From positions 1-64,000 of the forward strand of contig QJNS01000105.1 of NCBI GenBank assembly GCA_004154925.1: 64,000 bases of DNA, written 5' to 3'. Below, in pieces: positions 11,130 to 23,459 of this stretch. The translations under genes and the position numbers were made by a program. Position 1 is the first letter of the stretch. Every line of letters starts with the position of its first letter. The notes under the pieces were generated by a model. It was not told where the DNA came from, did not search any database, and saw only the letters and a program-made list of their open reading frames with translations. The DNA comes from Monosporascus cannonballus. Lineage: Eukaryota > Ascomycota > Sordariomycetes > Xylariales.

Positions 11130-14040
11130 CTGGTGCGAGAGCTAGTTTCGCTTGGATGGGAGACCTCTGGGCCGGAAGGATTGGGTAGAGAGACAGGGTA
11201 AAACGACATGAAGTCAAGAAGATAAGAGGAATATATAATGATGCCGCAGTACGGCACATGTGGACCGGATTTCCATTACATCGGTTCTCGATGCGTCTGA
11301 AAAGCTGCTGCGTATGCGCCGCCGTGCCTATGAACACTTACCAGATCTTAATACACCGAAGTACCGGTATACTTGTGGCGACCGGCCCACAGCCTGCAAG
11401 GAAGAAAGGGCCTTGGCATCCTGCGTTCTGCGTGTGGTATCAGCCACTTGTCGGCCAAGAGCAATCGACCGTTTGACCAATTGCCGTGGCGTACGTGCGC
11501 TCGTGCTCTCTATTGCTAACAATGTCTGGGATGTGGAGCAACATAGCTGATGTCGATACTTTAGGTTCTTCTTAGCGTCGCTCCCGCACGGCTTGGCTCT
11601 TGGCTCTTGATTTCCTAGCCAACCTTCTAACTTAGTTGCGAGAGCTGCGTGTGCCGAGAAGCACAGGATGGTCCTCTTAACACGTTTCTCACATGAAACT
11701 TGAAGCCAGGATATTGTATCGTCAAAACAAGAGTACGAAACTGGTAACGTCCCAGATTTTATATCGCATAAGTGGAGCCAGCTTTACCACGAGCGTCACT
11801 TTCTAGCTTTGGTGACAACAGAATGTTTCTCTGTAGTTTCGAGGGCACGGTGTCAGGGTGTCTAATCATAGCTGTTCTCCAGCTAGCCTTCGCAAGCAAT
11901 CAACGAACATCAACCACACAAAAATGGTAAGGTACGCGGCCTCGGTGGCGTTCGTGGGGTGCGATCCATGGGCTGGGAACCCACTATGAGCTTTCTGGAC
12001 ACCGAGCCCTTGGCGAATCGCCTATCAAACAGCCAAATTTAGGTGCTCATCCGTAGCCGTTCAATATTTGTTTGTTGCTTCCTTGCGTATGCTTCATGCT
12101 TCGCCGCTCACAGCAGGTTGCGTCTGCCGGCCAAAGCGCTGCCGAAGCAGAAAGAATCAAGAAAAGCGGGGACTACGGACTTCGAGATACCTGCCTTCCA
12201 CTTTCTACGTACAGAGCGGAGGTAACTATTCATGTACCATGCGCTACGTCCGCTCTGGCCTGGCAAAACGTAGCATTGGCCCTGACCGGCCGGGAGGATG
12301 TCAAGATCAGGTTTGACTTTCCCGGGGCCACCTAAGCTCATCCTTATGCGTACTTATCAGGCATTCCCCAGATTCGTGCACCGTTTTGGGTGTTACGTGC
12401 GGACAAGATGGTTGTGTTCATTGTAGCCGTACTCCGAATTTTCACAGGTTGACGTGACTCGTACTGACTAGTAAGAGGCGACAACCTAGAACATGGGCGT
12501 CTTAAGCAAAAGGTCCATCAACTCGGCGGGAGCTCTTGGCGATTTTTTGTATCTCGGAAGGAAGATGGAAAGGCAGTACGTTGAAGAGTTCTCGAGGTAG
12601 GTTCAATGATTGGCTGTGATGGGTCTACGGCAAAGAAACGTCAATTGAGGCTCGCCCTCTGATATTTCTCCGTTACCCCACGTGCGGCAAGAGGGGGCTC
12701 TGAATGGGGACTCCCGACACCCTAGTCTATGTGCGGCAAGGGGGGCGGATCTTGGCTCCCTCGCACGATGTCCATTTCGTATTAGTCCGGTTCCATATAT
12801 GCATATGATAACTCGCAGTTAAAATTAGCTACACACTGTCTTCACTTTGGTGCTAAATAAGTTACCGCCCGACTTCCATATTCACACTTCCCGATCACTC
12901 AGAGAGCTATGTCGCATGTGTAGAAACGCACGTGCGTCTTCATTGAAAGTAGCATCACACACGAGCTGAAAGAAAGGCCTCGACGGTGCATATATTCCAC
13001 AGGGCGAGCCAGCAGGCGGTTGGTTCCTTGACTGTAATCTAGCTTTGTCCAGTCGGACACAGCCTATCATATTATACAGCCTACTGTACCTATCGTCACA
13101 TCCGTCACCGGCCGAATGCCTCTAAGGCTTGATTGATCTGGTAGTCCAGGTTGAGACGACGTTCCTGGGCCTGTGTCCCACCTGAAGAAGTCGTAGTAAA
13201 CTGGAGACTAAGTGCTTGTTAGTCCCTGGCTACCGAGGTCTTGTAGGTAATTATGTACGGTCTAAGTTCCATGGGTAAGAAGCTCTCGGATAACAGTCTC
13301 CTTGATCAACGCCAACTAAACCCCCTGCCACGTGCTCTACGTTTTTACCTCGAGTAGTCCGCCTCAGTCAGCCTTTCCGCACTCCGCACCTGAGTGCACA
13401 CACGCATATGCGCGTGGGCACCATGTGAGATCTCGTGGAGGGGGTGCGTTATAAACAGCTGAATTCCGCGCTGTCCTATTTCGTCCTTTATGGTATCTGC
13501 CATATTCAGGTCCCGCCGAGTAGCCAACCAGCAATGGGCCAGAATATGAACTCTACATTCGGTCCGCTTGGCACACATCTCCCACATGCAGATGGCCGTA
13601 GCATCCCGCTCCATTGGGACGCCACCACCACCTGATGGACTGATGAACGAGAAGTACCATTTTGTACACTGTAGGTAATTTGGGTTGCATACGTATTGGA
13701 CGGTTGCATAACCTACCTGCCCTATCCGTGCGTGACAGTCATCAGAGTTTTCGGTTGATGTTCTCGAAGGGTGTCCGCGGCAAGCCATTCGCAGCCCCCG
13801 TGCTGCCAATACATAGGTAGCACACGATTCCGGGTCGCGTTGCAATTTCATGTTGCACCTGTGTGATGTATTCGTCCGGTTTAGCTGCAGAGCTGACAGC
13901 TTTATCATAAGTGCTCGCGTGATTCACAGCCTTTCTGCCGATGTAGCTGGTGGTATGGGGAGGATTCTCTAACTTACTCGACCCGGAGCGAGATGAAAGC
14001 ATTCCTCGGCAGTTAGGCGCTCCGAGAGACGTTCCATGAC
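11130..14040. other. gene-poor stretch, normal base composition
   Basis: No confident gene. At 11924 an ATG in a promoter-like context (pyrimidine-rich leader, CAACGAACATCAACC before it) is followed immediately by GTAAGG. A 3' splice site near 12115 would join it to a frame reading VASAGQSAAEAERIKKSGDYG, but the frame soon loses coding character. GTGCGGCAAG occurs at 12682 and again at 12731. A 187-codon minus frame at 13345-13908 has no recognisable domain and is Cys/His/Arg-rich in a way typical of chance frames. Confidence 0.4.
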
Positions 14041-14107
14041 GTGACCAAAATAATTGACACACTTTGATTAGTGGGTCCTAAGAAAGTGTGTCAGCTATTT
14101 TGATCAC
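14041..14107. repeat. 67-bp hairpin, mariner-end-like inverted repeat
   Basis: Two 25-bp arms (14041-14065 and 14083-14107) are reverse complements with three mismatches, all transitions, around a 17-base loop. The arm begins GTGACCAAAATAATTGACAC. It resembles the terminal repeat of the Tc1/mariner copy at 33043 (CAGTGAGGGGCCAAAATAAT) in the block CCAAAATAAT. It looks like the two ends of a mariner-type element joined after internal deletion, or a very short MITE. Confidence 0.55.
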
Positions 14108-16431
14108 AACCTACTTCCTGTTGTTATGGGAATACGCCACTAATTACCGCTGTTATTGGACCTCTGTTGGATTATAGAAATCGCCACTTGAGTTATGTAT
14201 AAGTCTTCGGGTATTAGGGGTCCTTGCTGGAACACTCACTCCCTGTCTGATATTCGGCGGCCGAAACTAGTGGGTATCGGAATATTGGCGGATTGGCTTA
14301 TAGATCCCTTCCCATTTCCGTGGCAAGCCCAGCTCAACACTGTGATTCGCCAGCGTACATTGGCCGCCGATTCGAGATCGTAACAGGACACGAGCACCGT
14401 CTTTCGACGAGAACTGAAACCGAGCCGAATCATCAGGTATAACTCATCGACTTTGGTAACATCCACATCCATCGAGCGAAGCTCATCGAACAACTATGCT
14501 CAGAATCGCCGTGGTTGGAAGGTTGAGAGGTTTTCATAAGTATCAAGTTAATGGTTTGCCGATATTTTAGGCAACGCATGATATTTGGTTGTATCTATTC
14601 GATCGATAAAGGATCATTTTCTGCCTAGTCCAGCCTAACTACTCACGCAGCTGAGAAGAGCTGAACGGTCTTGGTCGTTTTTCAAGTCCAGTTCTTGAGC
14701 ACGTGGATTGACGACGAAATGTAGGTGGAGACTTGACAGTGAACTTCATCAGATGGTGCCATCTATATTAAATCTTAGTAGCATCCACCAAATGTGTGGT
14801 CTAAATAAAATACTAGCCGATTAAGACCTCGCCTGCCAACACCCCTTTCCCATTAATTTGCAATGACACAAAAACAATATAGTTTACGAACTAGATTGGT
14901 TGCATGCTCGACCTTCGAGCATCTAGCTTGACGGCAGTATAGCTCGCGTAGTTAAGCAACTAGGATGTTCAGCCAAGATATCACCCTCGGACGAAAGACG
15001 CCGCGATTTCCTCTCCGAACTAGGAGACTTCCTTGGCCGCAAATCTGATCATGATTCCTACCTAAGCAAACTCTCGACTATGCAAGATCGACGGCTGAGT
15101 AACAACGACGCTGATGTTCACATGGACGCACCGCAATATCTTCAGATCCTCTAGTCATGAACAACTAATAGCACTCGAGTTCTGCAAAACCGAGCCGTGA
15201 CGGGTGGAGGTATGTGCAAGGGGTTTAAAGCCGTTTACCCTGAACGTAAAGTGGTGGGGGCGCTCCCAGCAGTCACTGGGTAATGTCTCTTGTGGATGGG
15301 AACATGATGACATGTAAGTTTAGGGAGTTGTTGAATCGACCAGTATCTATACATCAGCCAACACGCCCTCTCCGAACTACTTACATCGATCGTACAATCA
15401 GGTTAGAGACAAATAATCCACCACCGGAAGATGGCTGCCCATTCCGCAGGAATGATAGTAAAGGGGAGCTCGCGAGTTACACAGTATCGTAAAATTATCA
15501 ATAAAATAGGACGACATTGAACTCAGACGCTCGCCGATAACTTCGTAGCCGGATATCTTTGGCAAGCGAAAGAGCCTTAGCCGCCAGACCCTCCCGGCCG
15601 GGCCCAGCAGACGGTTAAGATTACCTATTGCATAGGCTCTTCATCAGTTGTGGACTTGTAGATCACCCGTCTTCAACAAAACTACGTTCTCTTTCCCAAG
15701 ACGCCCTGCGAATATCCGCAGAAGACTGCTCATACACAGCCTATGTCCAGGTAGAATTAGACTATCATAGATCCGAAGATATAAACCAGGTGTTAAGCGA
15801 TATACTTGCCACCTATTTTCGATCGTGACAGGATTGTCAAGCTCTTTTTTTCTGAGAGGAGTATGTCGATACTCTAGACCTGCCGGCACATGGTGGGAGT
15901 GATAAAGCTGAACTCGCGGCTATGCAATAAATCCGTAGTGGCGTCTGTCTATATTATAGACTTGTGACAACATTTCATATTTACAGTTAGGACCGCCTAC
16001 TTCCTACAGACCGAGGATCCGGAAAGGAGGGATTGGATGCCCACTCCGCCACCGGACAATAGTTACCAATGGGCCGCCGCCATTAAAAAAGAAGTTCAAT
16101 TTTCTGTAACTCCCCGCGTATACATGCCTACAAGCCATCCATGAATCCTTTAGTGAATATGAACTGTCATAGACTGTGTTGAGACTTGTTCCGCTAGTTA
16201 CCCGCAGCCTGAGTAGAACCCGTAACTCCTTGCTATTATGTAGTAGGAGAATGACGAAACCGAATGGAAGCAGGGGGACTTAGAACCGAAACTTCACCTC
16301 CGGTGTATATACAATGCTAGTGACTATAAATTCGCGGAAGTACACGTAGAGGAGTTGGAGGGTCCCATCCCCCACGTGCTGTTCCACGCCACAATTTGTT
16401 TTTCTTTTCAAAGGGTGATGGAGCATCAGAC
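14108..16431. other. gene-free stretch before the Harbinger element
   Basis: No supported gene on either strand. Frames are short and lack domain signatures or convincing splice pairs. Base composition is near normal until the transposon boundary at 16,435, after which AT content rises sharply. Confidence 0.45.
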
Positions 16432-16434
16432 TAA

Positions 16435-16460
16435 GGGCGTGTTCGGGGCACTTCAACAAC
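16435..16460 (+). repeat. left terminal inverted repeat of Harbinger element
   Basis: Starts GGGCGTGTTCGGGGCACTTC. It matches the reverse complement of 23783-23808 at 24 of 26 positions. Weaker similarity, mostly transitions, continues for about 12 more bases. TAA precedes it. Confidence 0.88.
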
Positions 16461-17510
16461 CCGTATTTGTGGGGAATCAACATCATCTTCAGCAATCCGT
16501 TCGTATCCATTAATATTAGCATTCCCACTTTTTTTCTGCTGAAAATTGCTGATTTTCTTGGGGGGCTTGGACGAATCATGTTTAATCAGCATATTGATTT
16601 TCCCCCACTTCAATTTTAGCAGCCCTTAAGGTGCTGAAGCTGCTGATGGATAACGTATGGATTACGTTAGGAGCTCTGCCTTAGCTTTAAGTTATCCTTT
16701 TAGCTATATATCTTAATAACGCTATAAACCTAAATTTCCGTAATTATCATTTTATAATTTCGTAATAGAACTTAACGTTTTTTACGATCAGGAATTATAG
16801 TGGTAATACGGAAAACGCGGAAAACGCGCCGTTTTTAACAGAAATAACTAATTACTTTCGTTATTATTTTCGTAACTGCTAATTTTAATTTTTAACGCCG
16901 TATAAAAATATATATTAATAACTTAATAAGCGTTACGTATATATCCGGGATATTATATTTAATTAATAATTATTTTCGAAAAATTATAAGGATAAGAAAA
17001 AATACGTATTATACATTACGCAATTAATTACTAACAAATACGGGCTTAAAAACGTTACGGATTTCGGTAAATAAAAAAATAATATTTTTTTTTATATTAT
17101 AGCTTAAGGTTTTTCCGTTCGGCTTACGGCGGATTACTTTATAAAAAATAATAATTTTATTTATCGTTCGTTTTATAAAATCCGAAATGCCCTTATAATA
17201 TTAATACGTTTTATTATTAAACCCGTTAATATTTGCCCTTACCGAAAGATCGTAAATAACGGGAAATTTTTCTTATAATTTACGAACGTATTAAAAATAT
17301 TCGATAACTTTTATTTTAAGATTAAAATTAAAAATAACGCTTTTAAGCAAAAATATAAAAAACCGTAAAAGGAAATTATTAATAAATATATTAACTATTT
17401 ATAATTTCGATAAGAAATTTATTTATATATTAGTAAATTAAAAAGGTTTTACGAATAATAACAAAGTTTTTAATAACGTAATCGATTATAATAATTTCGT
17501 TATCCTTAAG

Positions 17511-17810
17511 GATAAGTATCTGCTCGGCGATGTTGGATATATTACCGGCAAGCGAATCCTTATTCCGTATTACGGAATACGGTATTATTTTTAAAAGTAA
17601 ACGTAAGCTAAAATAAAGTTACGTACGCCGGAAAAGCTATATAATTTAAGGTATACGCAGTTACAGAACGCTATCGAAAAAACTTTTAGCAAATAAAAAG
17701 GTATTTTCAAAATTTTTAAGAAAAAGCCTTATTTACGTATTAATTTTATGTTAAAAGGTATTTACGCTACCGTTAGCCTTTTTAATTTCCTGTTAAATTA
17801 TAGCGAAATT
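17511..17810 (+). pseudogene. Harbinger transposase, DDE catalytic core (RIP-mutated)
   Basis: Plus-strand translation reads LLGDVGYITG, then LIPYYGIRYYF, then PEKLYNLRYTQLQNAIEKTF, then FKIFKKKPYLRINFMLKGIYATVSLFNFLLNY. These match in order the DDE_Tnp_4/PIF-Harbinger C-terminal blocks: GD-GY with the second catalytic Asp, PY-G-RYH, FN-RH--LRN-IE--FG and the final HNF region. Stops interrupt it (TAA, TAG), as expected from RIP of CAA, CAG and TGG codons. The N-terminal half, with the first Asp, lies in the AT-rich DNA upstream and was not resolved. Non-functional as it stands. Confidence 0.8.
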
Positions 17811-19023
17811 AATTTTAATAAGTTCGTAAAATTAAATAAAAAAAGTTTATATTAACGATAAAAATTAAGCGAATAATTTTACGTACGTAAAAAGACAAAG
17901 CGGCGTATATTCCCTTATTACAAAATATCGTAATAAAATTGCGAAAAAAATATAAAATACGTATTAGAAATTCAGAAAAAATTAAAAGCGAAAGTAATAA
18001 AATAAAAATGTTATTATTATTATAAGTTAATTAAAAAAGGGCTTAATATTAGGGCATAATATATTAATTAATAAATGCGAAAAGTTTTTCAATTAATTTT
18101 TTAATTTTTTCGTTATAATAATTTAAAAACTACCAAATTCGAAATATATTTATTTTGTATAAGGATTTAACATTTTTGAAACTGGGATAACTTATATATT
18201 ATATTACAACAAAATATGTTAATTAAGAAAAAACTAATTTTTAAAAAAAGTTTCTTTTTTTATGTTATTTTTTTCCACCATTTTTACCATTTCCATAACT
18301 TCAACATCTTTAACACCTTTATAGCTCCATATCCGTATTATTTCCATTATTTCCGTTATCTTCCGTGCTTAAGGAGTTCGTAATACTTCCGTTATTATCA
18401 TAAAATTTTTTTTTCGCTACGCGCGCGGTTCCCGCCGCCCGTATCTTTAATTTTTTCGAAGTTTTTAAATTATTAAAGTTTTAAATTATTATTTAAACCA
18501 AGAAACATAATGACGAAACGGTCGTTATATACCTAAACTCGGATAATATAAAATAACATATTATTGTTAAATTAATCGGTATAAGTATTATTAAAAATTT
18601 CGAAAACCTGCTTTATATTTAACCTCGTATCTTAAACTAGTTTTTTATTGCGAATTATTACTTTAACAATTTGTTCGAAGCCTTTTTTTATTAACGAATT
18701 ATCATATTTCTTAGGCTTTTTATTTCTGCGTTACGTTTCCGAATCGTTAATAGGGCGCTTGCAAAAGCGGGTACGTACTTGTTATAACGCGAAAGTATTT
18801 TCGGCCTTTTCGACGAAGCTATCTCTTTTTTTGCCGGTAGCCGATTTTTGCAAAAAAAAAACCTGTAATACCTTTTAAACGGAACAAATAATAATATTAA
18901 TATTTTTTTAAGGCTAACAGCTAATTCGCCTTTAGTTTTAACGAAAGGCCGGAATACGGTTTCGCAAAATTTAACGTACTTTAAGGCTTTATACCGAAAA
19001 GCTCTTATTTCGGGGTATATCTA

Positions 19024-19410
19024 TGTTACGACCCGACAAGCTCCGGTCTTAAGAAACGGTTAGGCAGGAGCACACGGACCACCTCCCGGGTCACGTGACG
19101 GTGATCACTGCCAAGCCAGTGATCATCAGTGATTAAAGGTAATCTCAAGTGATTATGATTACCACTAACGGCGTGATCACAAGTAATTAAGCCAAGAAGA
19201 AAAAGGATATATATGCTTATTAATTTTATAATTTAAATAACTTTAATTTATAACACTTATTAATATTAACCATTTATAATAAGGCATTTCCGGTATTAAG
19301 AGACGTAATATAATTACTGTATTTATTATTTAGATTTCTACGATATTCCTGCTAACATAAACCCGTCGACTTAAGATTTAACAGTTGGTTAAACTGCCTA
19401 ATTCGTTATA
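19024..19410 (+). repeat. 5' LTR of element A
   Basis: Begins TGTTACGACC. It is collinear with 22470-22857 over its full length but keeps many CpA/TpG dinucleotides, so it is the less mutated copy. The right edge, at about 19410, is set by where similarity to the 3' LTR ends, plus or minus a few bases. Confidence 0.85.
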
Positions 19411-19587
19411 CGTTACAAGCTTTTGTTCAATAATACCGTCAGACTCTGAGCAATACTTAATATTGTCAAGATGTCGACCAGCACTTAGGAAACCCCTATT
19501 TAGCAATTTCAGGCTCGAATTCGGGAACTGGAGAGAGAAGTCCGACAATTTAGGGCTACGCCACCTGCCCAACCCTTTCTCGCCCGT

Positions 19588-20247
19588 ATGAAGCCAAAGA
19601 AGCCAGAACCTTACGATGGAAAAGGCAACCCTCAGACTTTCTTGACTCAGGCACGAGTTTACCTTCGCTTCCTAGACCTTAGTGACCCAGCGGATATGGT
19701 CCTAGCAGTGGGAGCATGCCTGACAGGAGATGCGGCTGATTGGTTTGAGCCCATTATGAGAAACTTTTTGGAAGTAAGAGAAGTAGATGGGGAGGATTTT
19801 ACCAACGAGATCTTTTTAACTTATACCAATTTCGAAGACAAAGTGCGCGACAATTTCGGCAATCCGGATGAAGAACGAGCAGCGGCGCAACAACTCCTAC
19901 AACTCCGACAGAAAGGACCTGCGTCCAAGTACGCCGTGACCTTCAAGAGTCTTGCGGCCAAGGCCGGATGGGGAGACGATGAAACCGATGCTTCGGACTA
20001 CGCGTTGGGCGCAGTGATCGGACAGCGAGATGATCAAGGCAAACTGCACCCTATTGCATTCTTCTCGTACAAGTTGAAAGGAGCCGAGCTTAACTACGGC
20101 ATTCCAGATAAGGAATTCATGGCCATTGTTATGGCATTTCGGGAGTTCAAGCACTTCATAAAGGGAAGCTTGCACCAGGTCAAGGTTTATACGGATCATC
20201 AAAATCTTACCCGATTTACCACGACCAGGGAGTTTACAGGACGATAA
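19588..20247 (+). pseudogene. gag fused in frame to RNase H (deletion derivative of element A)
   Basis: One open frame of 219 codons. Residues 1-130 are a Ty3/gypsy gag (retrotrans_gag): [12 protein letters not shown], then [10 protein letters not shown], then [23 protein letters not shown]. At residue 131 it passes directly into the RT-RNase H junction: [27 protein letters not shown], then [10 protein letters not shown]. The zinc knuckle, protease and RT palm are absent. After a TAA at 20245 the same frame continues as ENGRADALSR, the end of RNase H, with one more stop. Unlike its surroundings this island has ordinary base composition and codon use, so it escaped most RIP. Not a functional Pol. 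Confidence 0.85.
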
Positions 20248-21600
20248 CTTCGCTATGCGGAAGAATTGGCGAACTTCGACTTCGTTATTATCCACAAGAA
20301 AAGTTCAGAGAACGGCAGAGCAGATGCCCTAAGCAGGTGACCAGACTTCGAAGAAAAATTGGTCAAGGTCAGCCATACAATTTTCGATACCACTATAGAA
20401 GGATATTTACGCCTACGATAAATTGCGACGATTCGGGAAGTACCCAGCAATATGCATCAGAAAATCCAATAATATAACGACAGTCTCCCGTAAAACCAAA
20501 AAATGGATAAGATACAAGTATTAAAAAAATACCAGAAGGATTTAATACGAGAAATATACGAATATCAGTTATACGGATATCCAGGGATTTAAAAAACCTT
20601 AAAACGACTTTAACGTATATATTCCTTTCTTAAAATAAAATTAACGGTACAAAAAATCATACGGTAATGCAATGTTTACGCCAAAGCAAAGATTCGACGA
20701 TATAAGCCATACGGAAAATTACAACCATTACTAGTCGCAAAGCAATCATAGTATTTAATTACATTCGACTTTATTACCAAACTTCCTATATTAAAGGATC
20801 TAGCTATAAGAATATATTACGATAGCATTTTCGTAATCGTCGATCGATTTACGAAATTTTCCTATTTTTTACTATATTATAAGGACATAAACGCCGAATA
20901 ATTAGTATACATTTTTTTCAAACATATTTTCAGCATATACAGATTATTAATAGAAATTATATTAAATAAAGGATTAATATTTGTATTTAAGTTTTGGCAA
21001 GGCCTTATAACATAAATCGGCCTAAATTACAAATTATCTAACGTATTTAAACCATAAACGGATAAATAGATAAAACGAACAAATTAAACCTTAAAATTTT
21101 ATTTACGATATTATATTAATTACGAATAAAATAATTAAGTTAAGAAATTGCCAATCGTATAATTAGCTTATAATACCAGTTATTACAAAAGTATTAAGAC
21201 GATACTTACGAACGTAAATTTTAATTTTATTTTAAAGGTTTATAAAAAAACGTGCGATAACGGTCCAATTAATATTAAAATAATTTTTACGTTAAAACAG
21301 TTACGATAACTATATTAAAAAATAAAAAAAAACTGGAATTCGTACGAAATTAAATAAACAAATATTATAATTAGAAAAAATTAAAAGGATTAATTTTCGA
21401 AAAGGGAAAAATAATTTTTTTTCGCCATAAAAAACATTTAGATAAAACGACTTAATAAAAAATTCGATTTCAAATATATCGGTTTATATAAAATCGCTAA
21501 GAAAATCTTAGAAAATAATTATTAATTAAAATTTTTATTAAAAATCAAATTTTATTTAATTTTTTATGTTTTTTTATTCGAATTAGCAGCAGATATAATT
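20248..21600 (+). pseudogene. integrase region of element A (RIP-mutated)
   Basis: Follows the RNase H end in the same frame. Readable blocks are the zinc-binding lead-in YGYPGI, then FDFITKLPI at about 20765 and VIVDRFTKFSYF at about 20840, which is the catalytic core around the first Asp, then an FKFWQGL block. Many TAA stops and a steep rise in AT content begin at about 20.35 kb. Non-functional. Confidence 0.75.
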
Positions 21601-22469
21601 AAAGTACATATAATATAGGACGATATGGAAATGGAAAACGAATAAGCATACGAAATAAAGAAGATATTCGATATGCGAAAACAAAACGGACTTACTTAAT
21701 ACCTAATCAAATGGAAAAAGTACCCGGATTCCGAGAATACCTAGGAACCTGCTAAGAACCTTATTGGCGCCTAGCGCCTGTTAAAGAACTTTTACCAGTA
21801 ACGATAGGTACGTCCTAATTAACGGTCGACCAGTTAGTAACCGGGATATCGGGTCAGTCGATTACGGCCTGCGCTAACGAGATAACCGTAACGGCGGCTT
21901 CCAACTGTTTTTGTTTCCAACGCTTTTGTTTTTTTAGCTTATCTAACGATTAAAGCCTACGTTATACCATAATAACGCCTTTCGAACGAATTAATGCCTT
22001 TTATTTACGTAAACGAATAAAACCAAAAAAAAGTTTTATTCATTTTTTCCTGATATCTGCGTTAAATTTCGAAATAAAGCCGCTAAAGCTTTAATAATCG
22101 CTTTTCGGCAAACGCTTTTTTACGTTTTAAATATTAATATTTACGACGAATATTTTGTAAAGAAAAAATGGGTATACCGGTACTATTACAGGATCGACCC
22201 CGATTAACATATTCCTTATACTTTGAAACGTTTTCCATTATTTTACATTTTGTGTTTTTTGAAAAATAATAAGAGTAAGGCATAACTTAGTAACTAAATT
22301 CGTTAAAGGTTTTTACGAGGTCAATACGACGAACGGTAGAAGAACGGGAAATATAACGAATTTTGGAAATGCGAGACGATATGATTAAAATAAGAAGAAA
22401 AGATATTTATTAAACGAAAAAAAAAAGAAAAGAAATTTTGAAAATAAGATTTGGAGAGAAAGGAGATCG

Positions 22470-22857
22470 TATTACGACCTGACAAGCTCCGGTTTCAAAA
22501 AACGGTTAGGTAGGAGCATACGGACCACCTTCCGGGTTACGTGATGGTAATTATTGCCAAGCCAGTAATTATTAATAATTAAAGGTAATCTTAAGTAATT
22601 ATAATTATTATTAACGGCATAATTATAAATAATTAAACCAAAAAAAAGAAAAAAAATATATATTTATTAATTCCACAATTTAAATAGCTTTAGCTTATAA
22701 CATTTATTAATATTAACTGTTTGTAATAAGGCATTTCCGGTATTAAAAAACGTAATATAATTACTGTATTTATTGCTTAGATTTTTATGATACTTTTGCC
22801 AACATAAACCTGTCGACTTAAGGTTTAACAGTTGGTTAAACTGCCTAGCTTATTATA
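22470..22857 (+). repeat. 3' LTR of element A
   Basis: Aligns end to end with the 5' LTR. In the first 160 bp, nearly every difference is C to T or G to A in this copy, mostly CpA to TpA or TpG to TpA (CACACGG to CATACGG; GTGATCACTG to GTAATTATTG). Its TG start has become TA. Confidence 0.87.
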
Positions 22858-23459
22858 ATTTAAGTAACGGTTAATTATTACTATATAATTTAATATAGGA
22901 AATATTATTAACTTTTAAGTAGTTTTTCTACATTTCGGGCTTAGCTGTAAAAATCTAAAAGTTTTTATCCTAACCGAAACCACTTACTTTTTTTAATATA
23001 AGCCATATTTAAATCCTTTTTTAAAAATAATTATATTTATTTTTTACTTATTTTTTCGTTACGAAAATCCCTTACGCGTTTAACTTATTAATTATAACTT
23101 AATAACCGTATTTCTTAATCTTATAATTCGAAATATTAAGTTTTTCGTTAATTTGTTTTTAATATAACTTAAGAAATATTATTACTTTATACGAGGTTTA
23201 CGAATAACGTATTTGTAGTTAACTGCTGCTTTCGGCTGGATTCGGCTCCTAATTCGTTTGGGAAAATTTAAGATTAATAAAAACCCTAACAGTTTTAATA
23301 TAACGTTATTAGATACAAATAGTGATCGATAAGCCCGGAGGGCTTTCTGCCTTAGCTTACGTTAATGGAATAACAGTCATATTAGGAATAAGGTATCGTT
23401 CTTTTCACGAAAACTCCGAATTCTAGAAGGTCTTAGTGCTAACCGTTAATTTTATATAG

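Larger units (their letters stand above)
19024..22857 (+). mobile_element. Ty3/gypsy LTR retrotransposon A, internally deleted, half RIP-mutated
   Basis: Two LTRs of about 387 bp (19024-19410 and 22470-22857) flank gag, RNase H and integrase sequences in plus orientation. A purine tract (22453-22466, GGAGAGAAAGGAGA) lies just before the 3' LTR as a polypurine tract. Flanking bases ATCTA (19019-19023) and ATTTA (22858-22862) fit a 5-bp target duplication with one C to T change. At 3.8 kb it is short for the family: protease and most of reverse transcriptase are missing between gag and RNase H. It is inserted in the Harbinger element. Confidence 0.88.

Noticed and set aside
11924..12335. Small gene starting ATG|GTAAGG with VASAGQSAAEAERIKKSGDYG in exon 2
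   Set aside because: The start context and one acceptor are suggestive, but the downstream frame loses coding character and no family or closing exon could be found.
13345..13908. 187-codon minus-strand frame
   Set aside because: No domain, no homologous feel, and no coding-type composition; likely a chance frame.
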